NCBI RefSeq assembly: GCF_050433225.1
Contig: NZ_JBNPXQ010000002.1
Span: 558,001 to 622,000 of the forward strand
Origin: Sphingomonas_D zeicaulis
GTDB taxonomy: Bacteria > Pseudomonadota > Alphaproteobacteria > Sphingomonadales > Sphingomonadaceae
DNA: 64,000 nt
Direction of reading: 5' to 3'
Shown here piece after piece: positions 7,772 through 18,810 of this stretch (position 1 is the stretch's first letter; each line of letters opens with the position of its first letter). The position numbers were made by a program, and so were the translations under genes. The notes below the pieces were generated by a model, which was not told where the DNA came from, ran no database searches, and saw nothing but the letters and a program-made list of their open reading frames with translations.

Positions 7772-7825
7772 GCATTGTTGCGATGCGGTATGGTCGGCAT
7801 CGCCCTAACGATCAGGACGAACAGG

Positions 7826-9019
7826 ATGATTCGCAAACAGGGACTGGCCGGTCGCGGCACGGCGCTGGCGATGGTGATCGGTGTAGCGCTCTCGCTCTCC
7901 GCATGCGGTGGCCAGCAGCAGCAGCCGGCACCGCCGCCGCCCGCGGTGACGATCTACACCGTCACGCAGCAGCCGGTGGCGAACGTCATCGAACTTCCGG
8001 GTCGTATCCAGGCGATCCGCACCGCCGAGGTGCGCGCGCGCGTCAACGGCATCATCGAAGCGCGCCTCTATGAAGAGGGCACCGACGTCGCCGCCGGCAA
8101 GGCGCTGTTCCAGATCGATCCGCGCGAACTGCGCGCGAGCCTGAACGGCGCCCAGGCGCAGCTCCAGCGCAGCCAGGCGACTGCTGCCAATGCTCAGCAG
8201 GTGGTCGGCCGCTATCAGCAGCTCGTTCCCGAGCAGGCGATCAGCAAACAGGAATATGATGCGGCGGTCGCGCAGTTGCGCACCGCGCAGGCCGATGTCT
8301 CCGCGGCGCGCGCGCAGCTCGATACCGCGCGGCTGAACCTCGGCTATTCCACCGTGACCGCGCCGATCTCCGGCCGTGCCAGCCGCGCGGCGGTGACGGA
8401 GGGCGCGCTGGTGAGCGCCGCCAACGGCACCTTGCTGACCACGATCGAGCAGATCGACCGCGTCTATGTAAACTTCTCCCAGTCCAGCTCGGACGTGCTC
8501 GCTGTGCGGCGTGACGTCGCCTCGGGCAAGATCAAGATGGGCAACATCAACCAGGTTCGCGTCACGCTGATCCTGGAGGATGGCAGCACCTATCCTGCGC
8601 AGGGCCTGATCGACTTCCTCGATCTCGCGATCGACGAGCAGACCGGCACCGCCGCGTTGCGCGCCGAAGTGCCCAACCCGCAGCGCGTGCTGCTGCCGGG
8701 CCAGTTCGTTCGCGCCCGCGCCGAGATTGGCACGCGCCCCGACGGCCTCGTCGTGCCGCAGCGTGCGGTGCGCACCACGCCGCAGGGCGCGTCGGTGATG
8801 GTCGTCGGTCCCAAGAATGTCGCGATGGTGCGTCCGGTGAAGCTGGGTGACCTGCAGGGCGCCAACTGGGTGATCCTCGATGGGCTCAAGCCCGGCGACA
8901 AGGTGATCACCGATGGCCTGCAGAAGGTGATGCCCGACAAGCCGGTGACGATCGTGCCGCCGGGCAAGCCCGGCGCGAAGCCTGCAGCCGGGCCTGCGCC
9001 CGCCGCGCCGCAACGCTGA
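7826..9019 (+). CDS. RND efflux periplasmic adaptor (membrane fusion lipoprotein)
   Basis: This 397-residue AcrA/MexA-like protein joins the inner-membrane pump to the outer-membrane channel. It has a lipoprotein signal with lipobox LSAC (Cys27), a barrel-sandwich hybrid half (IEARLYEEGTDVAAG), and a coiled-coil hairpin at roughly 110-180 rich in Ala, Gln and Leu. The second lipoyl half (YSTVTAPISGRASRA), a beta-barrel and a membrane-proximal domain ending in a Pro/Ala-rich tail follow. The ATG at 7826 has an upstream AGGA/CAGG ribosome site and begins the signal peptide, so the upstream start at 7775 is rejected. It is the first gene of a complete adaptor-pump-channel operon, 12 bases before the pump gene. 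Confidence 0.95.
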   Translation: MIRKQGLAGRGTALAMVIGVALSLSACGGQQQQPAPPPPAVTIYTVTQQPVANVIELPGRIQAIRTAEVRARVNGIIEARLYEEGTDVAAGKALFQIDPRELRASLNGAQAQLQRSQATAANAQQVVGRYQQLVPEQAISKQEYDAAVAQLRTAQADVSAARAQLDTARLNLGYSTVTAPISGRASRAAVTEGALVSAANGTLLTTIEQIDRVYVNFSQSSSDVLAVRRDVASGKIKMGNINQVRVTLILEDGSTYPAQGLIDFLDLAIDEQTGTAALRAEVPNPQRVLLPGQFVRARAEIGTRPDGLVVPQRAVRTTPQGASVMVVGPKNVAMVRPVKLGDLQGANWVILDGLKPGDKVITDGLQKVMPDKPVTIVPPGKPGAKPAAGPAPAAPQR

Positions 9020-9031
9020 TCGGAGGCGCGC

Positions 9032-12000
9032 ATGTCCCCCCGCTTCTTCATCGACCGCCCGGTCTTCGCCTGGGTGATCGCCCTCGGCATCCTGCTTGCC
9101 GGGATCATCGCGCTGCGCGCGCTGCCGATCGAGCAATATCCGACCGTCGCGCCCCCCTCGCTGACGATCACCATCACCTATCCCGGTGCCGACGCGCAGA
9201 CGCTTGAGCAGAACGCGACGCAGATCATCGAGCAGGAAATCAACGGTGTGGAGGGATTCCTCTACATGTCGTCGACTTCCAACTCGAACGGCACCGCCGA
9301 GATCACCGTAACCTTCGTTGCCGGCACCGACATCGACGATGCGCAGATGGAGGTGCAGAATCGCCTGCGCCGCGTCGAGCAGCGGCTGCCGGAAGAGGTC
9401 AGGCGCCAGGGCATTCAGGTCAACGAGGCCAATCCGGGCTTCCTGCTGATCGTCGCGATCACCACGGACACGCCGACCAACGACCCTTATGAACTCGGCA
9501 ACTTCGCCAACACGCGCGTGATCGACGAGCTGCGCCGGGTGAACGGCGTCGGCAACGTCCAGTCCTTCTCGCCCGAATATGCGATGCGCATCTGGCTCGA
9601 TCCGGAAAAGCTCGCCAGCTACAACCTGTCGCAGGCGGAAGCGCTGGCGGCGGTGCAGGAGCAGAACAGCCAGTCCCCGGGCGGGCAGCTCGGCGACATG
9701 CCGATCGCCAACGGTACCGAGATCAACGCGACGATTACGACGCAGAGCCGCTTCACCCGGCCCGAGCAGTTTGAGCAGATCATCCTGCGCGCCAATCCGG
9801 ATGGGTCGGCGATCACGTTGAAGGACGTCGGCCGCGTCGAGCTTGGCGCCGCCAACTATATCTTCTCGAGCGAACTCAGCGGCAAACCGATGGCCGGCCT
9901 CGCCGTCCAGCTTTCGACCGGCGCCAACGCGCTTGCGACCGCGGAAGCGGTCAAGGAGCGCCTGAAGGAACTCTCGGCCACTTTCCCGGCGGGCTATAAG
10001 TGGACGATCCCGTACGACACGACGCCGTTCATCAACGTCTCGGTCGAAGAGGTGGTGAAGACGCTGGTCGAGGCGATGGTGCTCGTCTTCCTCGTCATGT
10101 TCCTGTTCCTGCAGAACTGGCGGGCAACGGTGATCCCGACGATCGTCGTGCCGATCGCGCTGGCCGGCGCCTGCCTCGGCCTATGGCTGTTCGGCTTCTC
10201 GATCAACGTGCTCAGCTTGTTCGGCATGGTGCTGGCGATCGGCATCCTCGTTGACGACGCGATCGTCGTCATCGAGAATGTCGAGCGCATCATGAACGAG
10301 GAGAAGCTGTCCCCGCGCGACGCCACGGTGAAGGCGATGGGACAGATCACCTCGGCGATCATCGGCATCACCTTGGTGCTGATCGCGGTGTTCATCCCGA
10401 TGGCTTTCTTCCCGGGCTCGACCGGCGGCATCTACCGCCAGTTCTCGGTCACGCTCGCCATCTCGATCGCCTTCTCGGCGCTGCTCGCGCTCACCCTTAC
10501 CCCGGCCTTGTGCGCCACATTGCTCAAGCCGCACGACCATAGCCACCACACCGGTGCGGTCGGGCGCTTCGCCGGCGGTTTCTTCGATCGCTTCAACCGC
10601 TGGTTCGGCCGGACGACGGACAGATACCAAGGTCGCGTCGGCAAGATGCTCAAGGCGCCGGTGCGCTGGCTCGCGGTCTTCCTCGCGCTCGTCGGCATCA
10701 CGGCCTTGCTGTTCACCCGCGTGCCGGGCGGCTTCCTGCCCTCGGAAGACCAGGGCTATGTGATCAGCGTCGTGCAGGCGCCGCCAGGCGCCACGCTGGA
10801 TCGGACCAACGTCGCGATCGATCAGGTCAAGGCGTTCTACAAGACGCAGCCGCAGCTCGAGAATCTCATCATCATCCGTGGCTTCAGCTTCTTCGGCCAG
10901 GGCCAGAACAACGCGATCATGTTCGCGCCGCTCAAGCCCTGGGAAGAACGCAAGGGCAAGGAGAACAGTGCCGAGGGTATCGTCGGCCGCGCGCTGGGGC
11001 TGATGGGTACGGTCAAGGAGGCGATGGTCTTCTCGCTCAACCCGCCGCCGATCCAGGAACTGGGCAACGCCAGCGGCTTCACCTTCAAGCTGCAGGATCG
11101 TGGCAATAACGGCCAGGCCGCGCTGCTTGCGGCACGCAACCAGGTGCTGGGCGCGGCGAGCCAGAGCCCGGTGCTGGCCGGCGTTCGCCCCGAAGGCCAG
11201 GAAGATGCGCCGCAGCTCAAGGTGGAGATCGATCGGGTGAAGGCGCGCGCGCTGGGCCTGTCGATCGGGGACGTCAACGCGACGCTCGCGATCGCCTTCG
11301 GCAGCGCCTACGCCAACGACTTCACCCGTGATGGTCGCGTGCTGCGCGTGCTGCTGCAGGCCGATGCCCCGCACCGCATGACCCCGCAGGACGTGCTCGA
11401 CCTGCGCACGCGCAATGCGGAAGGCCAGATGGTGCCGTTCGGCGCCTTCACCACCGTCAACTGGACGGCGGGGCCGCCGCAGCTCCAGCGCTACAACGGC
11501 TATTCCGCAATGACGATCTCGGGTACGCCCGCGCCGGGCCGTTCGAGCGGCGAGGCGATGGCGGAAATGGAGCGGATCGCCAAGGGCCTGCCCACCGGCT
11601 TCGCCTTCGAATGGACCGGCATCTCCTATGAGGAGAAGCAGTCCGCCGGCCAGATCGGCCTGCTGCTCGGCCTGTCGCTGATCGTCGTGTTCCTGCTGCT
11701 CGCGGCGCTCTACGAGAGCTGGTCGATCCCGATCGCGGTGCTCCTCGTCGTGCCGTTGGGCGTGCTCGGCTCGGTGCTGTTCTCGATGCTCCGTGGCCTT
11801 TCGGCGGACGTCTATTTCAACGTCGGCCTGATCACGATCATCGGTCTTGCCGCCAAGAACGCGATCCTGATCGTGGAATTCGCAATCGAGCAGGAGGATG
11901 AGGGCAAGGGGCCGTTCGATGCGGTGATGGAAGCGGTGAAGCTGCGCCTGCGGCCGATCATCATGACTTCGCTTGCCTTCATCCTCGGCATGCTGCCGCT

Positions 12001-12202
12001 CGTGATCGCAAGCGGCGCCGGTGCCGCCAGCCGTATCGCGGTCGGCTCCGGCGTGATGGGCGGCATGATCGCGGCGACCATCCTCGGCGTGTTCTTCATC
12101 CCGCTGTTCTACCTCTCGGTCCGTCGTTGGATCACCAAGAAGCGTCCGACCATGCATCACGATCGCGATGCCGCGTCGAAGGAGGGCTCCGCCCATGCAT
12201 AA
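9032..12202 (+). CDS. RND multidrug efflux permease (AcrB/MexB family, HAE1)
   Basis: This 1056-residue pump is full length for the HAE1 family. It begins MSPRFFIDRPVFAWVIALGI as the first transmembrane helix, followed by a large periplasmic porter loop. The proton-relay pair Asp408-Asp409 lies in GILVDDAIVVIENV in transmembrane helix 4. A second periplasmic loop is followed by helices 7-12, including the KNAILIVEFAIEQ segment with the conserved Lys of helix 10. It extrudes hydrophobic compounds in exchange for protons through the adaptor and outer-membrane channel encoded next to it. A GGAGG ribosome site precedes the ATG. The C-terminus is cytoplasmic and overlaps the channel gene start by 8 bases. 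Confidence 0.97.
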   Translation: MSPRFFIDRPVFAWVIALGILLAGIIALRALPIEQYPTVAPPSLTITITYPGADAQTLEQNATQIIEQEINGVEGFLYMSSTSNSNGTAEITVTFVAGTDIDDAQMEVQNRLRRVEQRLPEEVRRQGIQVNEANPGFLLIVAITTDTPTNDPYELGNFANTRVIDELRRVNGVGNVQSFSPEYAMRIWLDPEKLASYNLSQAEALAAVQEQNSQSPGGQLGDMPIANGTEINATITTQSRFTRPEQFEQIILRANPDGSAITLKDVGRVELGAANYIFSSELSGKPMAGLAVQLSTGANALATAEAVKERLKELSATFPAGYKWTIPYDTTPFINVSVEEVVKTLVEAMVLVFLVMFLFLQNWRATVIPTIVVPIALAGACLGLWLFGFSINVLSLFGMVLAIGILVDDAIVVIENVERIMNEEKLSPRDATVKAMGQITSAIIGITLVLIAVFIPMAFFPGSTGGIYRQFSVTLAISIAFSALLALTLTPALCATLLKPHDHSHHTGAVGRFAGGFFDRFNRWFGRTTDRYQGRVGKMLKAPVRWLAVFLALVGITALLFTRVPGGFLPSEDQGYVISVVQAPPGATLDRTNVAIDQVKAFYKTQPQLENLIIIRGFSFFGQGQNNAIMFAPLKPWEERKGKENSAEGIVGRALGLMGTVKEAMVFSLNPPPIQELGNASGFTFKLQDRGNNGQAALLAARNQVLGAASQSPVLAGVRPEGQEDAPQLKVEIDRVKARALGLSIGDVNATLAIAFGSAYANDFTRDGRVLRVLLQADAPHRMTPQDVLDLRTRNAEGQMVPFGAFTTVNWTAGPPQLQRYNGYSAMTISGTPAPGRSSGEAMAEMERIAKGLPTGFAFEWTGISYEEKQSAGQIGLLLGLSLIVVFLLLAALYESWSIPIAVLLVVPLGVLGSVLFSMLRGLSADVYFNVGLITIIGLAAKNAILIVEFAIEQEDEGKGPFDAVMEAVKLRLRPIIMTSLAFILGMLPLVIASGAGAASRIAVGSGVMGGMIAATILGVFFIPLFYLSVRRWITKKRPTMHHDRDAASKEGSAHA

Positions 12203-13622
12203 GCTCGCAGCCGCCGCAGCGCTGCTCGCCGCGACCATGCTGGCGTCATGCAACATGGCACCCAAGCATGTCCGGCCGGACCTGCCGGTGGCCAATGCCT
12301 ATCCCGAGGGTGTCGACAAGCCCGCCGGGCCCGGCGCGGTTCGTGCCACCGAGCTTGGCTGGATGGATTTCTTCGCCGATCCTCGGCTCGGGCGGCTGAT
12401 CCGCGAGGCGCTGGCCAACAATCGCGACCTCGCCGTCTCGATCGCGCAGATAGAGGAGGCGCGGGGCCAGTATCGCATCCAGCGCGCGGACCAGTTGCCG
12501 ACATTGGACGGCACGGCGTCGTACACCAAGAGCCGCACGCCGGCGGCCGGGATCGGCATTCCCGGGATCACCGGCTTCACGCAGGAACAATATCGGGCCG
12601 GCGTCGGCGTCACGAGCTTCGAACTCGATTTCTGGGGCCGGGTGCGCAACCTCAATGAAGCGGCACGCAGCCAGTTCCTGGCGACGGTGGAGGCGGAACG
12701 CGCGTTCCGCCTCGGCCTGATCCGCGACGTGGCGACGACCTACTTCTCCATCCGCGAGTCCGACGAACGCATCGCGCTCGCCGAAGCGACGGTGAAGAGC
12801 CGGCAGGATGGGCTGCGCATCGCCAAGCGTCGCCTCGATGCGGGCGTGACCTCTGCGCTCGACTATCGCCAGTCCGAAACGCTGCTGACGCAGGCGGAGA
12901 CGGAGCTTGCCGCGCTCAGGCTGGCGCAGGCGCAGGCGCGCAACTTCATGACCGTGCTCGTCGGCGGGGTGCTGCCGACCGACCTGCCCGAGCCGCTGTC
13001 GCTCGCGCAGCAGACCGAATCGCCGCGGCTGGAGGCAGGGCTGCCCTCCGACCTGCTCACCGCACGGCCGGACATCATGGCCGCCGAGGAACGGCTGCGC
13101 GCTGCCCGCGCCAATATCGGCGCGGCGCGGGCCGCCTTCTTCCCGACCATCTCGCTGACCGGCAGCTTCGGCTTCGCCTCCAACGCGCTCGACGATCTCA
13201 TCGGCTCGGATACGAAGCAGTGGAGCTATGGGCCGACGATCGCGCTGCCGATCTTCGACTGGGGGCGGACCAAGGGCAATCTGTCGGTCGCGGAGGCGCG
13301 CGAGAATATCGCCATCGCCACCTATGAACGCACGATCCAGGGCGCGTTCCAGGAGGTGGGCGATGCGCTCGCCGGCCGCCGTTACCTCGCCGAGCAGGTC
13401 TCGGCGCAGGAACGCGCGACCACCGCGCAGCGCCAGCTCGCGAGCCTCGCACGCACGCGCTACCGCGAAGGCGTGGCGGATTATCTCGAAGTGCTCGACG
13501 CCGAGCGTAACCTGTTTTCCGCGGAACAGGCTCTGCTCCAGGCCAAGCGCACGCAGGCGGAGAATCTGGTGGCGCTCTACGTCGCGCTGGGCGGCGGGCT
13601 GGTCGACGGGGGCGGCGCCTGA
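12195..13622 (+). CDS. RND efflux outer-membrane channel lipoprotein (TolC/OprM family, NodT type)
   Basis: This 475-residue outer-membrane factor has a lipoprotein signal with lipobox LASC (Cys19) and two repeated outer-membrane-efflux domains. Each has long Ala/Gln/Glu-rich helices that form the periplasmic barrel (NNRDLAVSIAQIEEARGQYR near the first, and ARANIGAARAAFFPTISLTG in the second). The ATG at 12195 is chosen over one at 12168 because it starts the signal peptide, and it overlaps the pump stop by 8 bases, which indicates translational coupling. It completes a self-sufficient tripartite pump. Confidence 0.95.
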   Translation: MHKLAAAAALLAATMLASCNMAPKHVRPDLPVANAYPEGVDKPAGPGAVRATELGWMDFFADPRLGRLIREALANNRDLAVSIAQIEEARGQYRIQRADQLPTLDGTASYTKSRTPAAGIGIPGITGFTQEQYRAGVGVTSFELDFWGRVRNLNEAARSQFLATVEAERAFRLGLIRDVATTYFSIRESDERIALAEATVKSRQDGLRIAKRRLDAGVTSALDYRQSETLLTQAETELAALRLAQAQARNFMTVLVGGVLPTDLPEPLSLAQQTESPRLEAGLPSDLLTARPDIMAAEERLRAARANIGAARAAFFPTISLTGSFGFASNALDDLIGSDTKQWSYGPTIALPIFDWGRTKGNLSVAEARENIAIATYERTIQGAFQEVGDALAGRRYLAEQVSAQERATTAQRQLASLARTRYREGVADYLEVLDAERNLFSAEQALLQAKRTQAENLVALYVALGGGLVDGGGA

Positions 13623-13676
13623 CGCGGCGCTGCCTGCGCATTTCCTCCGGCAGGATAATCGTCTAGCCCCGTCGTC

Positions 13677-14462
13677 ATGACCAGCGACAGCGCAGCAGCA
13701 CCCGCCAGCAAGGCCATTCCGGCCGCGACCCTGGTGCTGTTCCGCGAGCGCGTGGCCGGCGCGCCGCCCGAGCTGCTGATGGTCGAGCGATCGGGCAGAA
13801 TGGCGTTCGCCGCGCAGGCCATGGTGTTTCCTGGCGGGCGCGTCGATCCCGACGACCATCGGCTCGCGGCCCGCTTCACAGACCTTGCGCCCGAGGATGC
13901 CGCCGCCCGCATTGCCGCGATCCGCGAGACGATCGAGGAAAGCGGCATCGCGGTCGGCCTCGGCCCCGTACCCGATGCTGCGGGGCTTGCCGATTTGCGC
14001 GCCGCGCTCGCGGCGGGCGGCGCACTCTTCTCAGAGTTGCTCGATCGCCGCCGCGTGTCGCTCGACCTCACGGCCCTCGCGCCCTTCGCGCGCTGGTGTC
14101 CCAAGGGGCATGAGACGCGCATCTTCGATACGCGCTTCTATCTGGCGCGCGCCGCCCCCGACGCGCCGGAGCCGCTGGTCGATGCGACCGAGAATGTCCA
14201 TGCGCTGTGGATCAGCGCTGCTGACGTGCTCGAGGCGGGCAGGGCGGGCACGCGCCGGCTGATCTTCCCAACGCGCCGCAACCTCGAACGGCTGGCCCAG
14301 TTCGCCAGCCATGCCGATGCGATCGCACATGCCGCATCGCATCCGATCAGCACGATCTCGCCCTGGGTCGAAACGCGCGACGGCGAGCAGCATCTCTGCA
14401 TCCCGGCAGGGCTCGGCTATCCGGTGACCGCCGAGCCGCTCGCCTCGGCACTGCGCGGCTGA
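13677..14462 (+). CDS. Nudix hydrolase
   Basis: This 261-residue protein carries the Nudix box, with GG at the box start (MVFPGGRVDP, about 52-60) and the catalytic helix RETIEESGI at about 83-91. There is a long insertion between the two halves (about 20 residues), as in Nudix proteins related to peroxisomal NUDT7/NUDT19-type CoA hydrolases. It should cleave a nucleoside diphosphate linked to X with Mg2+; the natural substrate cannot be told. It lies 8 bases before the extensin-like gene and 54 bases after the efflux operon. Confidence 0.85.
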   Translation: MTSDSAAAPASKAIPAATLVLFRERVAGAPPELLMVERSGRMAFAAQAMVFPGGRVDPDDHRLAARFTDLAPEDAAARIAAIRETIEESGIAVGLGPVPDAAGLADLRAALAAGGALFSELLDRRRVSLDLTALAPFARWCPKGHETRIFDTRFYLARAAPDAPEPLVDATENVHALWISAADVLEAGRAGTRRLIFPTRRNLERLAQFASHADAIAHAASHPISTISPWVETRDGEQHLCIPAGLGYPVTAEPLASALRG

Positions 14463-14470
14463 GGCGACCC

Positions 14471-15229
14471 ATGGCGAAACGACGCAAGCGCGCCCGGCCG
14501 CGCCGGGGCAACGCGGTCACTCGCTGGTTGCGCGTCGCTCTGCTGTTGGCGGTGCTGGGCGTGGCGGGGTTCATGCTCTACGTCTGGAATCGCGAGCATC
14601 CCGAGGATCTGCCGTGGACGCGCCTCAATCTCGCTGACCCGATCGGACTGTTCACCGGCCGCAAGCTCGCCGGGCTGACCAACGACGCTACGCTCTGCCG
14701 TGCGTTGCTCGACGATGCGGGGGTCAAGTTCACCCCGGTCGCGCCGCATGGCACCGGCCAGTGTCATTATGCCGATGGCTTGCGGCTGGCGCCCGGCGGC
14801 GCCCGCGAAATCGGCTTCCGCCCGACCGGACCGATCATGGCCTGCCCGGTGGCGGCGGGGCTGGCGCTGTGGGAATGGAACATTGTCCAGCCCGCGGCGC
14901 GCCGCCATCTGGGCGCCCGCGTCGTCGCCTTCGACCAGTTCGGTACCTATAATTGCCGCCACATCGCCGGGCGCCGCGCGTGGAGCGAGCATTCGACCGC
15001 CGATGCGATCGACATCGCCGGCTTCCGGCTCGACGATGGCCGCCGGGTCAGCGTGCTGAAGGACTGGAAGGGGGATGGCGATCGCGCCGCCTTCCTGCGC
15101 GAGGTGCGCGACGGCGCCTGCAAGACCTTCTCGACGGTGCTGTCACCCGACTATAACCGCGCCCACGCCGACCATCTCCATCTCGACCAGGCCGAACGCG
15201 GCAAGGCCGGCTGGCGGGCCTGCCGATAA
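14471..15229 (+). CDS. extensin-like C-terminal domain protein (peptidoglycan-associated)
   Basis: This 252-residue protein has a basic cytoplasmic start, one transmembrane helix (about 20-43), then an extracytoplasmic extensin-like C-terminal domain. That domain includes FDQFGTYNCRHI, SEHSTADAIDIAGF and HADHLHLD, a His/Asp pattern recalling LAS-type (D-Ala-D-Ala carboxypeptidase-like) metallopeptidases, and at least five cysteines that may form disulfides. The family in bacteria is thought to act on or near peptidoglycan, but activity is unproven. The start is only 8 bases after the Nudix stop, so co-transcription is likely. Confidence 0.85.
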   Translation: MAKRRKRARPRRGNAVTRWLRVALLLAVLGVAGFMLYVWNREHPEDLPWTRLNLADPIGLFTGRKLAGLTNDATLCRALLDDAGVKFTPVAPHGTGQCHYADGLRLAPGGAREIGFRPTGPIMACPVAAGLALWEWNIVQPAARRHLGARVVAFDQFGTYNCRHIAGRRAWSEHSTADAIDIAGFRLDDGRRVSVLKDWKGDGDRAAFLREVRDGACKTFSTVLSPDYNRAHADHLHLDQAERGKAGWRACR

Positions 15230-15247
15230 CCCGGCAGACCCACGCCT

Positions 15248-16660
15248 TCAGCCCGCATAAGCCTTGATCAGGTCGAAAAGATAGTCGCGCCCGACATAGA
15301 CGCCGCGCGCCTCGAGGCGCTCGTTCAGGCCATGCGCGCCATTGCCATCGGGGTCGTACCAGGAACCGGGCACGCCATAGGTGGGGATGCCGATCGCCTG
15401 CAGGAAGATGCCGTCGGTCGCACCCGTCGCCATCGCCGGCACCACCGGCACGCCCGGAAAATACTTTGCCGAAAGCTTGACCATCGGGTCGATGATCTTC
15501 GGGTCCATCGGCGGCGTCTTGGCGAGCGGGCGAATGGGGGGCACCAAGGTCACCGTCACCTTGGGATCGCCGATCACCTCGACCAGCTTGGCCTGCGTCT
15601 CCTCGACGCTGTGGCCCGGGAAGATGCGGCAATTGACGTTGGCCGCGGCACGCTGGGGCAGCGCGTTGTTGGCATGGCCGCCCTCCAGCAATGTGGCGAC
15701 GCAGGTCGTGCGCAGCATCGAATGGAAACCGCGATCGGTGTTGAGGATCGCCTCGGCCGCCTTGTCGCCCGGATTCTTGACGATCGCCAGCATTGCCGCG
15801 CCCATCTTGTCCTTCCGCGACGATCCGGTCTGGGTGAAGAAGGCGCGCGTGGTGTCGTTGAGCTCGACCGGGAATTCATGGGCCCGGACGCGGCCCAGCG
15901 CCTGCGCCAGCTCGTAGATCGCATTGTCGGGCACCGGCACCGAACTGTGGCCACCCGGGTTGGTGGTCTCCAGCCGATAATTCTGCACCGCCTTCTCGCC
16001 GACCTGAAGCTGTTGCGCGATCAGTTTGCCCTTGCCGTCGGTGTCGCCGCCGCCGCCTTCGTTGAGCGCGAATTCCGCCGCGATCAGTTCGGGCCGGTTT
16101 GCCGCCAGCCATTGCGCGCCGTTGAACGCCCAGGTGGTCTCCTCGCCGCAGGTCAGCGCCAGCTTGATCGTGCGCTTGGGGCGGTATTTCTCGGCTTTCA
16201 TGCGCATGAAGGCATCGACCCAGATCGCGTCCATCGCCTTCATGTCGGCGACGCCGCGGCCGTAGAAATAACCGCCTTCCTCAATGAAGGCGAAGGGATC
16301 GCGCGTCCAGTCCGCGCGCTTGGCCTCCACCACGTCGAGATGCCCCATCAGCAGGATCGGCTTCAGCGTCTTGGAGCTGCCCGGCAGCACCGCGACGATC
16401 CCGCCTTCCTTGGGATGCTCGGGCACCGCGAACTGGGTGATGTCGCTGTCGGCGAAGCCCGCGGACTTCAGATGCCCCGCGATCTTGGTCGCAAGGTCGG
16501 TGCAGCTTCCGGTGGTGACGGTGGTGTTGGTTTCCACCATCTCCTTCAGCAGGGCGCGATAGCGTTCCTGATCGGGCCGCAGCTGCGTCGTCTGCGCCGG
16601 TGCCCCCGTCGCGATGATCGCCGCCGCACCTGCCAGCAGCGCCGCCAAAGTTCCCCGCAT
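15248..16660 (-). CDS. M20-family exported metallopeptidase
   Basis: This 470-residue zinc peptidase has a signal peptide (about 1-23, ending APAQ). Metal-binding motifs are GHLDVV (His107, Asp109), GRGVADMKA with the bridging Asp139, CGEETTW with the catalytic Glu173/Glu174, and a C-terminal GATDG segment. The dimerisation domain lies in the middle. It should hydrolyse peptides or N-acyl amino acids in the periplasm; no substrate is indicated. The ATG at 16660 is preferred to one at 16723 because it begins the signal peptide and follows a GGGGGA ribosome site. It stands alone, behind the thiC terminator. Confidence 0.92.
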   Translation of the reverse strand: MRGTLAALLAGAAAIIATGAPAQTTQLRPDQERYRALLKEMVETNTTVTTGSCTDLATKIAGHLKSAGFADSDITQFAVPEHPKEGGIVAVLPGSSKTLKPILLMGHLDVVEAKRADWTRDPFAFIEEGGYFYGRGVADMKAMDAIWVDAFMRMKAEKYRPKRTIKLALTCGEETTWAFNGAQWLAANRPELIAAEFALNEGGGGDTDGKGKLIAQQLQVGEKAVQNYRLETTNPGGHSSVPVPDNAIYELAQALGRVRAHEFPVELNDTTRAFFTQTGSSRKDKMGAAMLAIVKNPGDKAAEAILNTDRGFHSMLRTTCVATLLEGGHANNALPQRAAANVNCRIFPGHSVEETQAKLVEVIGDPKVTVTLVPPIRPLAKTPPMDPKIIDPMVKLSAKYFPGVPVVPAMATGATDGIFLQAIGIPTYGVPGSWYDPDGNGAHGLNERLEARGVYVGRDYLFDLIKAYAG

Positions 16661-16735
16661 GCCATTCCCCCTGCCCAGTTCGGCGTTATGTCTCGGGGGC
16701 TTTGGTGTGTGCGTAAAGCGCAAATCGCGCGGACA

Positions 16736-16768
16736 GGAAAAAGCCCTCTCCCTTGCGGGAGAGGGCTT
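16736..16768 (-). terminator. rho-independent terminator of thiC
   Basis: On the minus strand a 12-bp perfect stem (16741-16752 with 16757-16768, 4-base loop) is followed by a run of five T. It starts 13 bases downstream of the thiC stop and insulates the M20 peptidase gene. Confidence 0.85.
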
Positions 16769-16780
16769 CGTCAGTTCGGC

Positions 16781-18622
<1,842 letters not shown>

Positions 18623-18670
18623 TCTATACTCTCCTTCAACGGGAAAAGAGAGCGGTGCTGGGCCGCGCCT

Positions 18671-18760
18671 CCCTCCCTACGCCGGCGCTAACCGGATCAG
18701 GTTCAGCGGGTCATGGCATCAGCCATATCTCAGCTGCTCGTGCGCAGCCCCCCGGGGAAT
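18671..18760 (-). promoter_or_regulatory. TPP riboswitch (thi box) in the thiC leader
   Basis: On the minus strand the leader shows the conserved thi-box blocks in order: a GGGG-rich P1 strand, GCAGCTGAGATATGGC with the CTGAGA core, ACCCGCTGAACCTGATC, and GCCGGCGTAGGGA closing P1. The distal block runs straight into the GGGAGG purine stretch, and the thiC start is about 50 bases further. Binding of thiamine pyrophosphate should reduce thiC expression, by translation or transcription control. A TATAAC at 18777-18782 upstream may be the -10 element. Confidence 0.93.
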
Positions 18761-18810
18761 GGCGCGGTTGTATGGGGTTATAGGCGGTGTGGCTAGCCCC
18801 AGACGTGCGT

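Noticed and set aside
10181..12295. 704-codon minus-strand open frame opposite the RND pump gene
   Set aside because: It is an antisense shadow of the pump. It is Asp/Arg/His-rich with no domain, and the plus-strand pump is unmistakable.
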